From assembly GCA_014706385.1 (NCBI GenBank), contig JACGZH010000006.1, positions 1,426,001 through 1,490,000 on the forward strand: a stretch of 64,000 nucleotides of DNA, in the 5' to 3' direction. Source of the stretch: Phaffia rhodozyma (lineage: Eukaryota > Basidiomycota > Tremellomycetes > Cystofilobasidiales > Mrakiaceae). The notes beneath the pieces are model-generated. The model was not told the origin of the DNA and did not search any database. It worked only from the letters and a program-made list of their open reading frames with translations. Positions 15,293 to 28,400 of the stretch are shown here, in pieces; positions within the stretch are counted from its first letter, which is position 1, and each line of letters begins with the position of its first letter. The position numbers and the translations under genes were made by a program.

Positions 15293-17439
15293 TTAAGCCA
15301 AAGAAGCAATGAAAACGACCAATGCAACCGCTCCCAACCCCAGTGTGGTCCGGACACCAAAGGTGGCTCCTGACGTACTGGAAACCGCGCTGGCAGATGC
15401 GAACGCCGACGCGGAAGTAGATCGAGCCGAGGCTGAACTTGAGGCTCGAACGGAGGAGGATACACCACTCATTGATGATACGCTCGTAGATGACACGCTT
15501 CCAGAGGCCTGTGCGGAGTAGCTAGAAGAAGCGGCAGAAGATGCAGAGGCGACAGAAGATGCAGAGGCGGATGTGGCTGCCGAGGCAGTTACATTGGTCG
15601 AACCAACAATTCCAACGTTGGAGATCGCAGACGACTCGTCAACGGCATTTTTGTACCAGTTTTCTCCCCAAAGGTCCGGCTAAGAATATGGTAGCGATGC
15701 ACGCAAGTCAGCAAATATTGAACGGCGAGGAAAACTCAAGTTGGACTAACGATGCTTCGCATATCCCAGCCCTGAGACACCATGGAAGGATAGACGGATT
15801 TGAAGGCGCTGACGAGATGGAAAGCTCAGAATCGATCAGCTTGGCGATCAGAGCAAAAGCGAAGTTGAAGAAAGCAGACTTACTCGACGCAGCCGGTGTA
15901 CAGTTCATGCTCCAAGATCAAAAGTCCAGGAGATTTGGCTCCATTGATGAAGCCTTGGAGGTTGTCTGTTATGTGAGTGAGAATTTGTAAACCGTACAGC
16001 AATGTTAGATCAGAAGGAGAAGAGTTTAATGAGAAGAACGATGAGGTATTTTACGAACTCGTAATATCAGCGACTTTTCCAGTGGTTCCCAACGTCCAAT
16101 CTGCAGTGTCCTGGTTCCATATCACCGTCGTCAAGCCAAACACCTCGGATGCGATTGCTCGACTTATCAATAGGGAACATGAATCCATAGTCTTAGCATC
16201 AGAGACGTCTTTCTTGTCACAATTGAATGAAATAGAGGAAAATCCCAAGTCGATCAGCCAGACATGGCACGAAGAAATTTGGAAGCAATGCTCACACCCG
16301 GTTATCAACATCTCCATAAGGGGGCCTCCACCAGGCCGGAATTTTTCCTCCATTGACGTCAGCGATGACCTTCATTGTCCATCCGAGCTAAAGGTTGAGG
16401 AAGAGGAAAGCGGACGATGTTGTCAGACACAGACGCCCCCATATACAGAATGTGAACCGAAGCAAAAAGAAAATACGGACCTCGGCAACAACTTGCGCGT
16501 TTGTCAGAGACGACATGTATGGGTGGGTCCATGTGTGAACGGCAAAGTGCTGACCAGGGACAGTCATAGCCTATCAGACAGAGAATAAGATGTACATCGA
16601 GGTTGTGAGCCCGCGAGATCGTAAACGACAACATGATGTCGAGAATAGATAGGTACATACGTGTTGCATAACATCAACATTATACACGACATTAGAACCG
16701 ATGTAAAAGTGGGTAGACGAGATGTTCTTCTCGTTGTAGAAATCGACGAGCGCGACTCCTGGGGCGAGAGGCCCATCGTCTTGGGCGACCTAAAAGAGCG
16801 CAGATTACAAAAGATCGATCAGGCCAAGAGATCAGTATGTGTTCCTTTCTCGCCAAATGAAAACAAAAACACACCCCCATCATGCCATCGGGAGCGTTGA
16901 TTCTATCGGTGGATGCTACACAGCCGACGGTATAATGACAAATCTTGGCAGAGCTAGGGTCAGATCCATCTGAGTAGGACGGCCATCCATTCGTCATTGT
17001 GGCGGGGACGATATTAGGGATCTTTCCGGCTGCGACGGCGGTGTTGAGAGCGTCGAGCCATGCCTGAGGAATGTCCGTCGGAGTAGACTGAGCTGAGGGA
17101 TAGGAAGCTTTCCAAGCTGAGAAAGATGCCAAATAGAAAAGAAGAAAGGATATAAGAAAGATGCGCGATAAGAATCTTGGCAGACGCGCGTGTCTTTTCC
17201 TCTTCAAAACAGCACTCGGCCGAGCCCGATATAGGCACCGAGGCTTAAGAAGAACCAAACAGACATAGAGACAAAACAAGCAAGAAACTTGATCTATTAG
17301 CCTAGCTGGACGAACCATCAGAACCGACAGCGAGATCTGAACTTTGCCTAGGGAACAGCTTGTGAAGATCGACAATCGATGGAGCTGCTAGGGCGGAAGA
17401 AAGGAAGGCGAGCAGGACCAGCGAGGTAGGAGAGGGCAT
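15293..17439 (-). CDS. Chitin deacetylase, secreted and GPI-anchored (CE4 family)
   Basis: Removes acetyl groups from cell-wall chitin to make chitosan. The start at 17439 gives the signal peptide [20 protein letters not shown] cysteine-bearing region with KICHYTVGC precedes the NodB/CE4 domain. Its motif 1 reads [19 protein letters not shown], where DD carries the catalytic base and the metal-binding aspartate; motif 2 is [12 protein letters not shown], with the two zinc-binding histidines. The C-terminus is a Ser/Ala-rich stalk (about 60 residues) followed by a hydrophobic tail [14 protein letters not shown], which fits GPI attachment to membrane and wall. The usual TFDDGP is VAQDDGP here, as in several basidiomycete enzymes. 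Several introns split the domain. The window also encodes a chitin synthase, but far away and unlinked in transcription. Confidence 0.87.
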
Positions 17440-18119
17440 GTTTGACAAGAGGACGACCGGGTTGAGATACGAGTGGAAGGAATAAGGAGAGGAGAGAATG
17501 GAGCTTGGAGGAAGATAAATTAACGACCGCCTAGGATTATATAAGTTGAGGAAGGGAGTTGAAGGTGAAAGAGGAAAAAAAAAGAGGAAGAGAGCAGAGC
17601 CGAAGAAGTACCGGTTGGACGACAAACGTACGAGCGTCAGTTTGTCACTCGGTTAGCAAACTCTATAAAACAACAACGGTGTTTCAAATGATGGGCTCTA
17701 TTGTAATATCTGTCCGATCCTCTATCGGTCACCCTACTCGCACCGAACAAAGCTAAGTGTGGTTAAGCCGACCTATGTCATTGGATCAGACCAAGTAGAA
17801 AATTAAAAGAGGATATACACACCACACATGGAGATAAACTCCGGGTCACGGACGTGACAAAAAAGGCAGAGAACGAAGGGACTGTGACTAAGACTCGGAC
17901 TCGCTGTACAGACGACCAAGGTCAAACAGAATGGAATTGAATAGAAGCAAGATACGCCAGGAGATATAGAGGGCTTCATGGCGTTATCTATTTCCCTATG
18001 TCAATGGAAATTGTATATACGTATGCATAGGATTATGAAAATGCGTGTGGAGAAATTGAGAGAAAAGATGTACATCAGAGGGGCTGGCTGGTCAAAAAGA
18101 AAATCACCCTTTATGATAT
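17440..18119. promoter_or_regulatory. Deacetylase promoter with TATA box, and DRE2 3' flank
   Basis: On the minus strand a TATA-box sequence CTTATATAAT lies at about 17533-17542, some 95 bp upstream of the deacetylase start codon. The remainder is unremarkable and contains no recognisable gene. Confidence 0.45.
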
Positions 18120-19765
18120 TCAGACATCGTCGTCTCCAAAAGAGCCCAACACGACCTGTTGTCCTGGCTCAAACGCAGGAAGACCTAAACACCAATCAAG
18201 CAACCCAGGGAAGATCAGATCATAAATACTGGAAAAGGCAAAAATTATCAAGAGATATAACACGATCAAGAAAATAAACCTACCCGCATAAGGGCATCCT
18301 CCACATCGGAACGCATCCCCTAAGTAACAGTTTCCACAAGAGCTCGTCGCTTTGGGAGCAGCGGCAGCGGCTGCCTTTAGTCTTGCCCTCTCTTCCGCTC
18401 TACAAGAAAGCAGGTCAAAGACATGTACCCTGATGATAAGTAACGATTGACGAATACCACTCGAGTAAAAGAGAGTCAGGCATTAGATGATTAATCAAAT
18501 GTCCACTTACGCCACTGGCTTCGAGATACCAAAGCTGGCCTTCGCCAACAGCGCATCCGGCACGTCGTCCGTCAGGTCAAAGTTCAGTACCGGCGCTAAA
18601 GCGGCCACTGTCTTCTTCTTTTCCTCCTCCTCCTCCTCCTCTTCCAGCTCGGCCAGTCCACATGTACATCCCTTGCATGCTCTCTATATTTATGAAGAGA
18701 AAAAATACTCTGTGAGTCTGACGATATTCATCTCTGTTTCAATTTGAGATAAGCGAAGAAGAACTTGAGACAAACCTTTCGCTTGACACCCTTGTCACCC
18801 GTCGGTAGCTCGCACACCGGTCGTTTCAAGTCGTCCTCTGTGAGCAAACTGCTCGGGGTAATCGTTCCACTTCCTGTCGGTGATGATGTTCCCGAGCTTA
18901 ATGCCCAAATTGCACTCTTCTGAGCCCGGTTTTTGGGTCGCTTCAAGAGCCTCGCTCCTCCCTGTGCGGCTGCTGCCGATGACAATGTTTCGCCGGATGA
19001 CTTTGCGAACACAAGATGAGAGTCAGACGAAGAGGATGACGATGGGACGGATGTCAGCCCAGATGAGACAAGGGACTCGATCAAGGTAGTATGTTCGGTG
19101 GGGCCGGTCGTAGGCAGGCGGATATATAATCGGCCGGTCGTTGGTACAAGTGCGGAGATGATCTGAGAATGAAGCGTTGGCGGTAGCTGGGGATTCAAGA
19201 ACTCCGAAGGTAGTACCAGGTGAATTTCGACAAAGTGCGTCGAAGGAAGGATGGCGGCTGTTCAAGGGTTTGTGTGAGAGTGGAAAAGAGCAACAAGTCA
19301 GCACTTGTTTCGTCCCTTGTTCTCGAAATACACTCTCGGCCATCTTGTTCGTTTGACGAAGCAAAGAGGAATGGGAACTTGATATCTTCCATCGGGCTCT
19401 TCTCTATATCTCCATTATCTTTTCCTGTCTGGTGTGCATGAATATCTCCCGACCTGCCTACCGTCCGCCCGCCGTCCAATTTTCTCTCGCTCATACTAAG
19501 AAAGACACAGCCAGAAGAAGGAACCTCAGTCGATTTTCAGATGAGACTTACCTCCATCGACAATCCTATCGACCAGGAACTTCTGAACTTCGTTTGATCC
19601 CTTACTTGTCCGTTCGAGCTCGGCGATCGTTCGTTGATACTCTTCTCCAAGGGAGAGTGAACCGATGACCAACTGCGGTCCAACAGGTGACGTGATCGAA
19701 GAGGAGGAGGTAAGGGTGGAGGACGAGGAGAGTCCAACAGGAAGGTCGTCTGCCGAAAGGGACAT
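18120..19765 (-). CDS. DRE2: Dre2/anamorsin, cytosolic Fe-S assembly electron-transfer protein
   Basis: Dre2 passes electrons from Tah18/NDOR1 to the cytosolic iron-sulfur assembly machinery. The N-terminal methyltransferase-like domain runs from [11 protein letters not shown] through [12 protein letters not shown], then across intron 1 into [15 protein letters not shown] serine-rich linker follows. The [2Fe-2S] site has one cysteine in RPVCELP and three in ACKGCTCG. The second cluster motif is [15 protein letters not shown] (CX2CX7CX2C) before [10 protein letters not shown] and the end GDDDV. Exon 1 is 19765-19552, and the stop is at 18120-18122; about six exons. A run of nine glutamates from a GAG/GAA microsatellite (near 18620-18648) directly follows the first cluster motif. 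The intron before RACKGC uses a GTTTGT donor. Confidence 0.92.
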
Positions 19766-20288
19766 CTTTTTTCTATCCTGTGTTATGAAGGCCTATGAGT
19801 GCGTCTGTATACTTCTTTGTATGCTGTGATGAATAGAAAAGAGGAGCGAAAGTATTGCTAAAAATGCTGGCAGCTTGGAGAATGATAAAGGCAGGAGGCC
19901 TCGCTACAAATTCCCCAAAAAGGGGCGACCAGTCAGAACCCTCAGAATTTGTCGCCGCTCTCTTTGTCAGCCATTTTTTCCCAACTCTCTCAGTCTCTCA
20001 TCCGGCTCCAGACACGTGATCGTCGCCACCCAGGCGTGATCTGGCATACATCTCTCCGTCTTCTGATAACATATACACACATGTCTCGAGATAACCATGG
20101 CTATAGGAATCGAACTATATACACGTCGCTCAGAGTGATCGTTGACAAGGCATCACCAAACACAGTAATTGTAAAATTGAATATATATAGGCAAGAGATC
20201 ACTAAACGGGGAAGAGCCGAGGACTCGAAGCGTCGAAGAGGCAGGCGAGAGGTGTTTGAAGAAGAATATATATACAAGATCTCAATTC
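19766..20288. other. Intergenic region: DRE2 promoter and endosulfine 3' flank
   Basis: Both flanking genes are on the minus strand, so the left part should hold the DRE2 promoter. Open frames on both strands are short and without domains. AT-rich runs occur near 20170-20185 and 20265-20280. Confidence 0.4.
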
Positions 20289-21341
20289 TCAAACGTTAGA
20301 TAGCGACGAGGAAAGCCGCCGAGTATGTTGTCTGTGAGTCGGTAGAATGAGATTCAAGCTTGTTAGCATCATTCTATTGATAGGTGACACCTCAACAACC
20401 GAGCAAGGAGAAGATTTACCCTTCAAATATGCTGCCCATGCTCCCCATACTAGAATCCTTTGAAGGCGAACTCGACAGAGTAGGAACACTGCCTGACGAT
20501 GGGGGAGGGGAAGCGTGAGGGATTCTACTCCGTTTTGCCGGCACAGACCAAGAGAGGCAAAGACATCAGTTTAGTCTAGCTCTTTAAGTCTAGGAATCTA
20601 TCATATGGGAAACTTACGTTTCAGGTTTAGGAATGGCCGTTCCAACTTGGACTGGATTGCCTGCCATCGTGCCTGCTTTACTCATGGCATAATCTCCGGA
20701 ATCGAAACTAAATGACAATCACAAAGTTTATACAAAACACATGGTCAGGTACGTGACAACCAGAATCCGGAATACACCCACCTGTTAAAATGTAAGAATC
20801 ACATGACTTACTACTTCCTCTCCTAGTTTCGAAATTGACATGAGCAAAAAAAGATGAACAACAGAAACATGAAAGTGTGTCAGTCAATCGATTGGTTTCC
20901 TATCCGTCCAGAAGGCACTCAGAGATAAGACCGAACCTGCATCCTGCTTAGGGGATTCGACTTTTTGGAGGGTAACTTTCCGTACAACTGGAAAAGCTTC
21001 TTCTCCTCCTCATTCAAAGTCTGAAAGGTGTAAACAGTAGTTTGCTTATCGAGTCAATCTATTCGTTCACGGTTGCCAAGGAGAAGAAGATACAAAGAGA
21101 AACGTACCGAGAGGTCTACTTTGTTCTACACAATAGGAAACACCAAGGGTCAGCTCTGGTCACTGACTAAAGGCGTCTGCCTAGGACTTTATCTCAGACC
21201 GTTTCCGGTCAGGAACAATCCTCAACGAAGATGCTCAGTCTTCTGCTCACGATCCTCAGAGCATCCCTTTTGCTCTCTATTTTGTCGATTCAACCTTCCA
21301 AGCTTATTCTGATCCAGGCTTACCTTCTGAGCTGGAATCAT
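20289..21341 (-). CDS. IGO1: Endosulfine (ENSA/ARPP19/Igo1) PP2A-B55 inhibitor (7 exons, 123 aa)
   Basis: When phosphorylated by Greatwall/Rim15 kinase, this small protein inhibits PP2A-B55 and controls mitotic entry or quiescence. Exons 21341-21324 (18 nt), 21125-21108 (18 nt), 21020-20937 (84 nt), 20822-20812 (11 nt), 20707-20618 (90 nt), 20527-20420 (108 nt) and 20331-20289 (43 nt) total 372 nt, exactly 123 codons plus stop. The conserved core is LNEEEKKLFQLYGKLP, then QERKYFDSGDYAMSKAG, where the serine of FDSGDY is the Greatwall site, then KPETRIPHASP. The 11-nt exon supplies most of ERKY just before the phosphosite. Family members are 110-170 aa, so the length fits. No single open frame longer than about 70 codons covers the gene, so ORF-based methods would miss it. 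Confidence 0.9.
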
Positions 21342-22067
21342 GTTTTAGTGCTTTCGGTGTGTATCAAGATAAGTAGTAGGCGAGATGGTGGACGAAGAAG
21401 AGAGTGGGTGGGCTCAATAACTATCTCACAGGTAACCTTTGTAAGGGGCCGGGTTACAGGGTTACGCAAGGTGACTGTAGTTGACTAGGGATGCTCGAGG
21501 CGTGGAGGTTTAGGCTTCCAGGCTCAGGGAAGAGAGGATGAATCGTGATTGAATAGCACTGGTAGCTACTAGGTCATTTAACAAGGATCCTAACTTGAAG
21601 AACCACATCTTGAAGGAGCGCGCACGCGATCCTTTTATGTGTTCTAGCTACGATGAAGTGGCCACCTGGTTGCCACTCGATTACTAAACTACAGGATTAT
21701 CAACTAGAGATTATCAAGCAACAGATCACTAATCCATATCACTAATCCTATCACTAATCAAGGGAACGTAGCTGAGAAGGATTATCAAGCGCATAAGGTG
21801 AGGAGAAGGAGCATAACGAAATGGAAGGCATGATGAATAATGGAATGTGAGCATGGTCACGCTGTCGTGTATATGTTACCTAACTCTGGTTCCTGACAAC
21901 CTTAGCCTGTTTAGAGTCCGTGCATTTAGCGCATAACAGACAAAAACGCAGTCTGTGATTACGTCATCACACTTCTGCTCGCTCAGCCATACCTAATCTT
22001 GTCACAGCGCGTTGTATTTAGCATTTACGAGGCATATTGAAGATATCGTCATTCCATTGGTGGCTCA
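21342..22067. promoter_or_regulatory. Endosulfine promoter and BUR1 3' flank
   Basis: 726 bp between two minus-strand genes. It includes three near-copies of ATCACTAATC at about 21725-21760 and a stress-response-like AGGGG at 21443-21447. The short repeat may be regulatory but nothing shows that. No gene was recognised. Confidence 0.35.
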
Positions 22068-24892
22068 TCAATATGGTAACCCAGCCGGGGTCTCGTTTCG
22101 GATCCTTCGTTCTCTATCTCTCTCGCTCTCTACTCCTTTCGTACTGCTCGATCCATTAGTAGAGCTCGAATAGCTGCCCTTATCGCCCGTTCCAGCCACA
22201 GGCTTGAAAAACCCTGCGGGCATAGGTCTACTAGCAGTGATGTTTGATCTATGGGCAGCCGCACGTGGTGGCGGCGGCGCTGGCGGATGACCTGGATGAG
22301 TGGGAATAGAAGACTTGTAGGGCATCTGATATGCCGCAGATGATGAAGAATTCGCTGGCTGTTGGTAGGGCCTCGAAGTTGTCGAAGCCAAAGGCGGAAA
22401 CCCCGCGGACCGATGATTCGGGTAAGAAGAGCTTGTTCGGCCATTAGACGTAGAATATACTTGGGCTGGCTGTGAGGTCTGAAATTGATTGTAAGTCGGT
22501 TGATGAAAAGGTTGAGACTGGAATGCCATCTGCGTAGGAGGAACCTTGATAGGCGGAGGACCACCTGCATACATGCCTCCCGGCCAATTTAGGTTGTTCC
22601 CGCTAGCCATGCCTCCGGGATTGATTCGGGCGTTAGGTCCAGAAGAAGGATACCAACCTTGATTTGCTAGCGTTGGTCCGGTAGTGATGACGCTTGGAGG
22701 AGGGGGACCGCCTACATAGGTGAAGGGAGGTGCCGGCGCGGGAGGGGGGACCATGAAACTTGGTTGACCAGTCGCCTGAAACGCGGGTATACGACCACTC
22801 GCCGTAGGAGGCATTGCTACAACTGGACGAGGGGCAGCTTTTGGTTTGTGAGTCATCTCGTGGGAAGGTGAGTAGTGGGGTAGGCTAAATCATTATGTCG
22901 TGTCAGTACAGGATTGAAAAATCTATTAAAGTAATTTCTAATCTGAAAAGTAAAACGCAGATGACTCACGAGCCTAGCTTGGCAGGTAGAGGTGAAACCC
23001 AGAAGAAGGGATGTTCAAGGGCTTCATTAGCTGATGTCCGTTTTGCTGGGTCCATACATAGTAGTCCATCCAATAGACTGGCAAGTTCGTTACTCAATCT
23101 GTCGTCGCCCAGAATGGCCAGTTGCAAGAAACATCAGTGATCGGTCGTGTGCCAAAAGCAGACAACATAGTCTCGTTGAAATGCTAGTATGAAGCTCACG
23201 ATGAAAATTCGGGTATAACTCTTCGCGGAAGAGGTATGGGAGGCAACATCAACTGACCCTCACAACCGCCCCAAGTATCAAAGCCAGGCAAAGCTTCTTC
23301 GGAGGGTGTTCCGCAAAGCTGATAAATGGCTACCAGCTGTTCTGGATCCGTGTTTCCTTGGAGAATGGGGTGTTTTCTGTACATCTCTGCTATTACACAG
23401 CTGTTTCAGATATTCAACATAGCGCATTTTGAACGAGACGAAAATTTATGACTTTGAGCGAGACGAAAGTCGGGGTTTCATCCGTTAGACTAAGAAGGGT
23501 CACGTACCCAACACCCCACATATCTATACTAGGTCCATACTGCTTGCAACCTAACAGCAGCTCCGGTGGTCGGTACCACCGTGTGACAACCATGTTGGTG
23601 TAGTCTCTTCCACCGATGATCTTATTGCCTCCTCTCGATGTGGACTTGTCATAAGTCCGCGCAAGGCCGAAATCAGCGATCTTAAGACAACCTTCATTGT
23701 CGATCAACAGGTTGGCCGACTTCATGTCTCGATGAACTATATGGTTCTGTCAAGGCAGGTTTCATTCGTAAGAATGTAAGATTTTCATGAAGCATTGTCA
23801 GATTGAGCTTCGAGGTACAAAACGTTTCGAGAAAGAGCATATGTATGTACTGATCAAGGTACTTTTCATCAAAGGAGAGAGGCTTACGGCATGAAGATAC
23901 GCTGTCCCTGTCAAGAGTTGCTGGGCGTATAGTTTGATGTGGGAATGGCTCAGGGTAACCTCAGGGTTCTGAAGTAAACCCGCTAGGTCATGGTCCATAT
24001 ATGGAAACACCATGTAGATCTTCCCTCGATTGTTATTCGTTTCATCTCCTAACGGTTGAAATTGTCAAGATCACACGATATTGACAAAATTGGCCTCAAT
24101 TAAGGGGAACCTGAGAGCGAGACAGCAAAGCAGGCGCACCTTGAGTAAGTACCATGTCCACAACGGGTACTACGTTCACATGAGACAATTGTTTAAGAAG
24201 CTTGATCTCCCGGATCGTGGTGATCGGAACCTAAAGCATAAACAAAATGAATCGGCTCTAGCTCATATCTAAAGCAAAGATAGAATTAACATGATGATGC
24301 TCACTCCATCTGTTTCGGAGTGAACCAGTATTCGCTTCAGAGCGACTCTAGCTTTGGTCTCTTTGTGGATAGCCAAGTGGACCTCGCTTGAGAAGATTGA
24401 AAACAACGATGAGACGTCAATACGATGTGTTCATTATCAGTTGTTCCTGCCATCACATGATGGATCATGAAGTGGTCAAAGACCTGGAATAAGGTGCTGC
24501 ACTTACCCAAACGTCCCCTCACCCAGCTTCTTGTCAAACGTATACAACTTTTCTGAGCTCGTTCCCAATAGTGAGTGTCCAAGCGCAACCTCTTCTTCCT
24601 CAGCCGTACGTCGTCTTTTTCTTGGCCTAGACAAAGCCTTGGTGCCATTCGTAGTTGTAGCTGAGTGCGATGAAGTAGAAAGCGGGATTGGCCGGCCTAA
24701 GAATCCAGCTTCATGAGATGATTGAGAAGAGAGTGCACCAGACGTAGAAGACGGAGGACGTGGATGGGCGCCTGGGTTTGAACGCGACAATGAACTCGAA
24801 CTACGACTGGGAAGCCGCTGCGGGGAGGGGGGAGGAAGTGGCGAAGGCGATCTTGGGGAATTGGGGTGATCGTGAGGAGACTTGGCAGACAT
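22068..24892 (-). CDS. BUR1: BUR1/SGV1-type CDK9 kinase (P-TEFb-like, RNA polymerase II elongation)
   Basis: A cyclin-dependent kinase that phosphorylates the Pol II CTD and elongation factors. The start at 24892 gives a Ser/Pro-rich N-terminus with basic RPRKRRR. The kinase domain begins [14 protein letters not shown] at the end of exon 1 and continues [20 protein letters not shown] (catalytic Lys in ALKR). The PSTAIRE-equivalent helix reads [15 protein letters not shown]. The catalytic loop is [10 protein letters not shown] and the metal site DFGLAR, followed by [12 protein letters not shown] and [19 protein letters not shown] Pro/Ser/Tyr-rich tail of over 250 residues follows and ends at 22068. 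PITTIRE and the long C-terminal tail favour Bur1/CDK9 over CDK7 or CDK12. Introns cut the domain into about eight exons. The cyclin partner is not in this window. Confidence 0.86.
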
Positions 24893-25401
24893 TTTGATGA
24901 TAGTGGTTAGTGGGTTGTCAGTCGTGAAGCCTAAATAGATGATTGCAAGAAGGCGTTGTAGACGGAAAGAAGTCGACAGCGGCGTGAATGAATCCTTCCC
25001 GCGCAGGTGTTTTCGTGTCTTCCCATTTTCTTGAATTTCCAACTCAAGAGCGTCACCACCTCTGATTCATCCTTGATCCCAAGCAAAAAAAAAAACTTTA
25101 TGAATACCGTGGAACAGATACATGTAATGTATAATCAGGAGTGCGAAGGGAAAACGGAAATACAAGTAAGTATGAAAGAAAGACGACATCATCTTCGTCA
25201 GGACAAGACAGGATCTATGAAATTATACAGCTGAATCAAGTCACTATACACGACCATATCAACGACTAGAAATATTAAGGTTCTGATTATGATGAGGGAA
25301 GAAAGAAAGAGAGGAAACGATCAGCCCAATGGGCTAGCAACAAAGCAAAGAAATCGAACGCCTTCATTATCTCCATATCTTTACGAAATTCGTCATCTCC
25401 T
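24893..25401. other. Intergenic region: BUR1 promoter and 3' flank of the unknown gene
   Basis: A 509-bp spacer between two minus-strand genes. No conserved gene or RNA was seen. A ten-A tract lies at 25086-25095. Confidence 0.4.
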
Positions 25402-28400
25402 TCACTTTAGCTTAAGCCACTCGGCTGCAATCCAATCTCTCAGCAGTAAATTCCATCCAGTTTGTATTTGGCCTGGGATCTCAAACGCAGACAAGCCGGG
25501 TGGAAGCCCCATTGAGGCAGTGAACAAGGGCGAAGAAGACTCGGGAGGCGAGTATAAGGCCGGGTGGAAAGGCGAAGAGGTCAGAGGGTCGTTGTATCCG
25601 TCATAGACATATCGTGCGATTCTGATGAGACATAGCATTGGAGCGGGAAACAGCGAGTCAGTCTACGAACATTTGATGTCAACAATAAAGGGGAAATGAA
25701 AGTAGAAAACCTACGAGAAGCAGACCCAGGCAATCACGGCGCACCATCCAAGAATCGTCCATGTTCCAACCTTAGCTCTAATCGCTCTGGGTTCTCTAGG
25801 ACCGATATCTCCAGCCTTGCCTCTGATCCACTTGACACTCTCCCAATCCTTTCGAGCACTTTGTACTCTGCGCCGAGCGGCACCTTCATCCTCCTCCGCC
25901 TTATTCAGCTGTGCTCGAAGATGAGCAATCCGAAGTCGAGAGGGCGAGGCCGTCGTTGTCACCGTCGATAGAGCAGATGTCACAGAAGAAGCATTCGTAG
26001 TTGAGGGTGGACCGAAAGCCAACTTCTTCGGAAGAGGAGAACCGGTTTGATCAGCGGAATATGAGGCCGTTATCTGGGACGGTGACCTAGGGCTACATGA
26101 CACTTTGGGAGGAGTGGAAGGCGAGGGAGACGTTTGAGGTAAAGATGATGAAACCACTGGAGATTGAGACGCCAAGGTCGAAGGTCGTCTTTTGAAAGGA
26201 AAGGGTGTCCATCCCCATGCGCCTGGAGCTGCAGGTGTCTTGAAAGTAGGAGTTTGTGACAATGATTGAAAAATAGGCGTTTGAGATGAATGTTGAGAAA
26301 ATTTGGCTAATGGGGGTGTGGCAGGAGCCGTAGAACAGATAATGGATGACCGATGGTCCTGTGAAGAAAGGCACTCTTGGGAAGATGGATTTCTGGTCGG
26401 TGAGAGAGAGACGGAATGGAATTCAATCTCAGAAGAGATAAACTTGGCATCGGGATGAACTTCCTCCGAACCGTGTTGCTCTCGCTCGTCCTCCTGTTTG
26501 GGGGCCGCTGGAGATCCGTCATCGCTCACGATAACCTCCGTCGCTAAGCTGTCTTCCTTCCTCGACTTCTTCTCTCCCACGATCGCGAGTCTGTCCTCAG
26601 TTCGTTCATCTGATGTCACTTCTGTCGTCCCAATCTTCGCATCCTCATGATCAGGCGATACTGCATCATGTACCAAAGTGACTTCTTTCTCAGAAGCAAC
26701 GTTGAATCCCACTTTGGTTTCGACACCTTTATCTGCACCCTTGTTAGGATCATCAAGATCCTGACCAGTTTGGTCTCCAGCCTGATTCCTTTCCTTTCCT
26801 TTGTTCTCCGTACGCGTGATGTCTCTGCGGATCTTAGGCTGGTAAGGTGTCCATCCCCAACCACCGGGAGCAGCCGGTGTCTTCGGTTCAAACTGAACCT
26901 TTTTCGAAGGAGTACCAACAGGCGTCGATGGACCCCAACGTGGAGAAATCTGATCACGTAGAGGGGCGAGCGAAGACTGAAGCCAAACGGGAGAGGTTGA
27001 GGCAGACGTGAGAGATCCAGATTTTTCTTTGGAAGCAGCGTTTAATTGAGTCCTCGGAGATTTAGACGAGACGACAGGGATGTACTTTGAAGAAGAAGCC
27101 TTGGAAGAACTTTGGAGAGGAGTCTGATGTGATGAAGATTGGGAAATTGAGGATGCGGATGCTTTGTCAAATGAATAAGGACTTGAAGGCTTTGTCACGG
27201 CGAGGCTAATCTCTGTCTGCTGATTAACTTCCTGCGCTCCGTGTTCTGTTTCCAGCCCTCCTGTTTTGGATTCACCTCTAGCCCTCGTGACATCTCTATC
27301 CGTCCTGTTGACCCTCGTCTGATAAGGCGTCCGTCCCCTCTCTGTCGGCGCAGCTGGTGTCTGGATATCTCGGACTGGTGGGGTGTTTAGAACAGGAGTC
27401 GCGACTAACGAAGACATACTAGATCGGGCAGGTGTTGAGTATTCAGACCGTGGCTCAGGTGACTGTCGGTGATCGTGTAGAGTTTTTAGAGATGCAGACG
27501 GAGGAGGGAGCGTGATCCGTGGAGGAGGCGAAGGCGGGGAAGAAGGAGGGGCGACCACGAATGAAGAAGGCGAACGTCTCGAAAAGTGAGGTAATAATCG
27601 AGGAGGAGGGGTGGGTGGGGAATCTTGTTCAGACGAAGCAGAAGAAAGCTTTTCAGCCACCTCATCTTCCTCTTTGGGAACTTCTCTCAATGAATGAGGA
27701 TGGTGGTTGCTGAGTCGAGGTGAACGTGAAGAAAATGATGGATGTGCGTGCATCCGCCGGCCGGAAGACGTTGTCGAATGCAAGCTTTTAGATGTCTGAG
27801 CATGAGGAGATGCAAGTAAGAGTTTAGCCGGGGGAAGAGACGGAGACTGGAAAAGGATTTCAGCTGGCTCGTCTTCTTGTGAGTTTGATCGAAGCGGAGG
27901 AGAGAGTTCAGCCGATGTCTCTTCGAGCCAATTTTCCACAGCTGCTCTAGATCTTGATTCCCTCTTCTGGGCGGTTTTCGTTTGTTGAGTCGAAGACTGC
28001 TTGGGAAGTACCGGAGAGCTTTCTCTCGTACTTCTTGCTCGGTTCATAGCCTCTTTCAACCGCTGCACCGCGTCCGAGCTCGCACGAGGCGCGCTAGCTG
28101 TGACATCGAACCCGTTCGGTCGAACATGGTTGACAAGGGGGGTTTCATGATTTGTATCAGGGTGTTGGCTAGGACGAGAGGAGGATCGATAGCTTCGATT
28201 AATCCCAGATATGGACTCTTGATGCAGTTGCAGAGTTCGGTCCTCTATAGAGTTGAGTAATGTCTGAAGAGACGGTCGACCACCAGGATTCCTTAGTGAA
28301 GACCCTATAGCCTCTCCTCCCGATTGAGTGGGTTTCAATGACGGGAATGGATGATAAGACGCCGGTGGAGGAGTCGAAGAGGAGAATGGAGGGGTAACGT

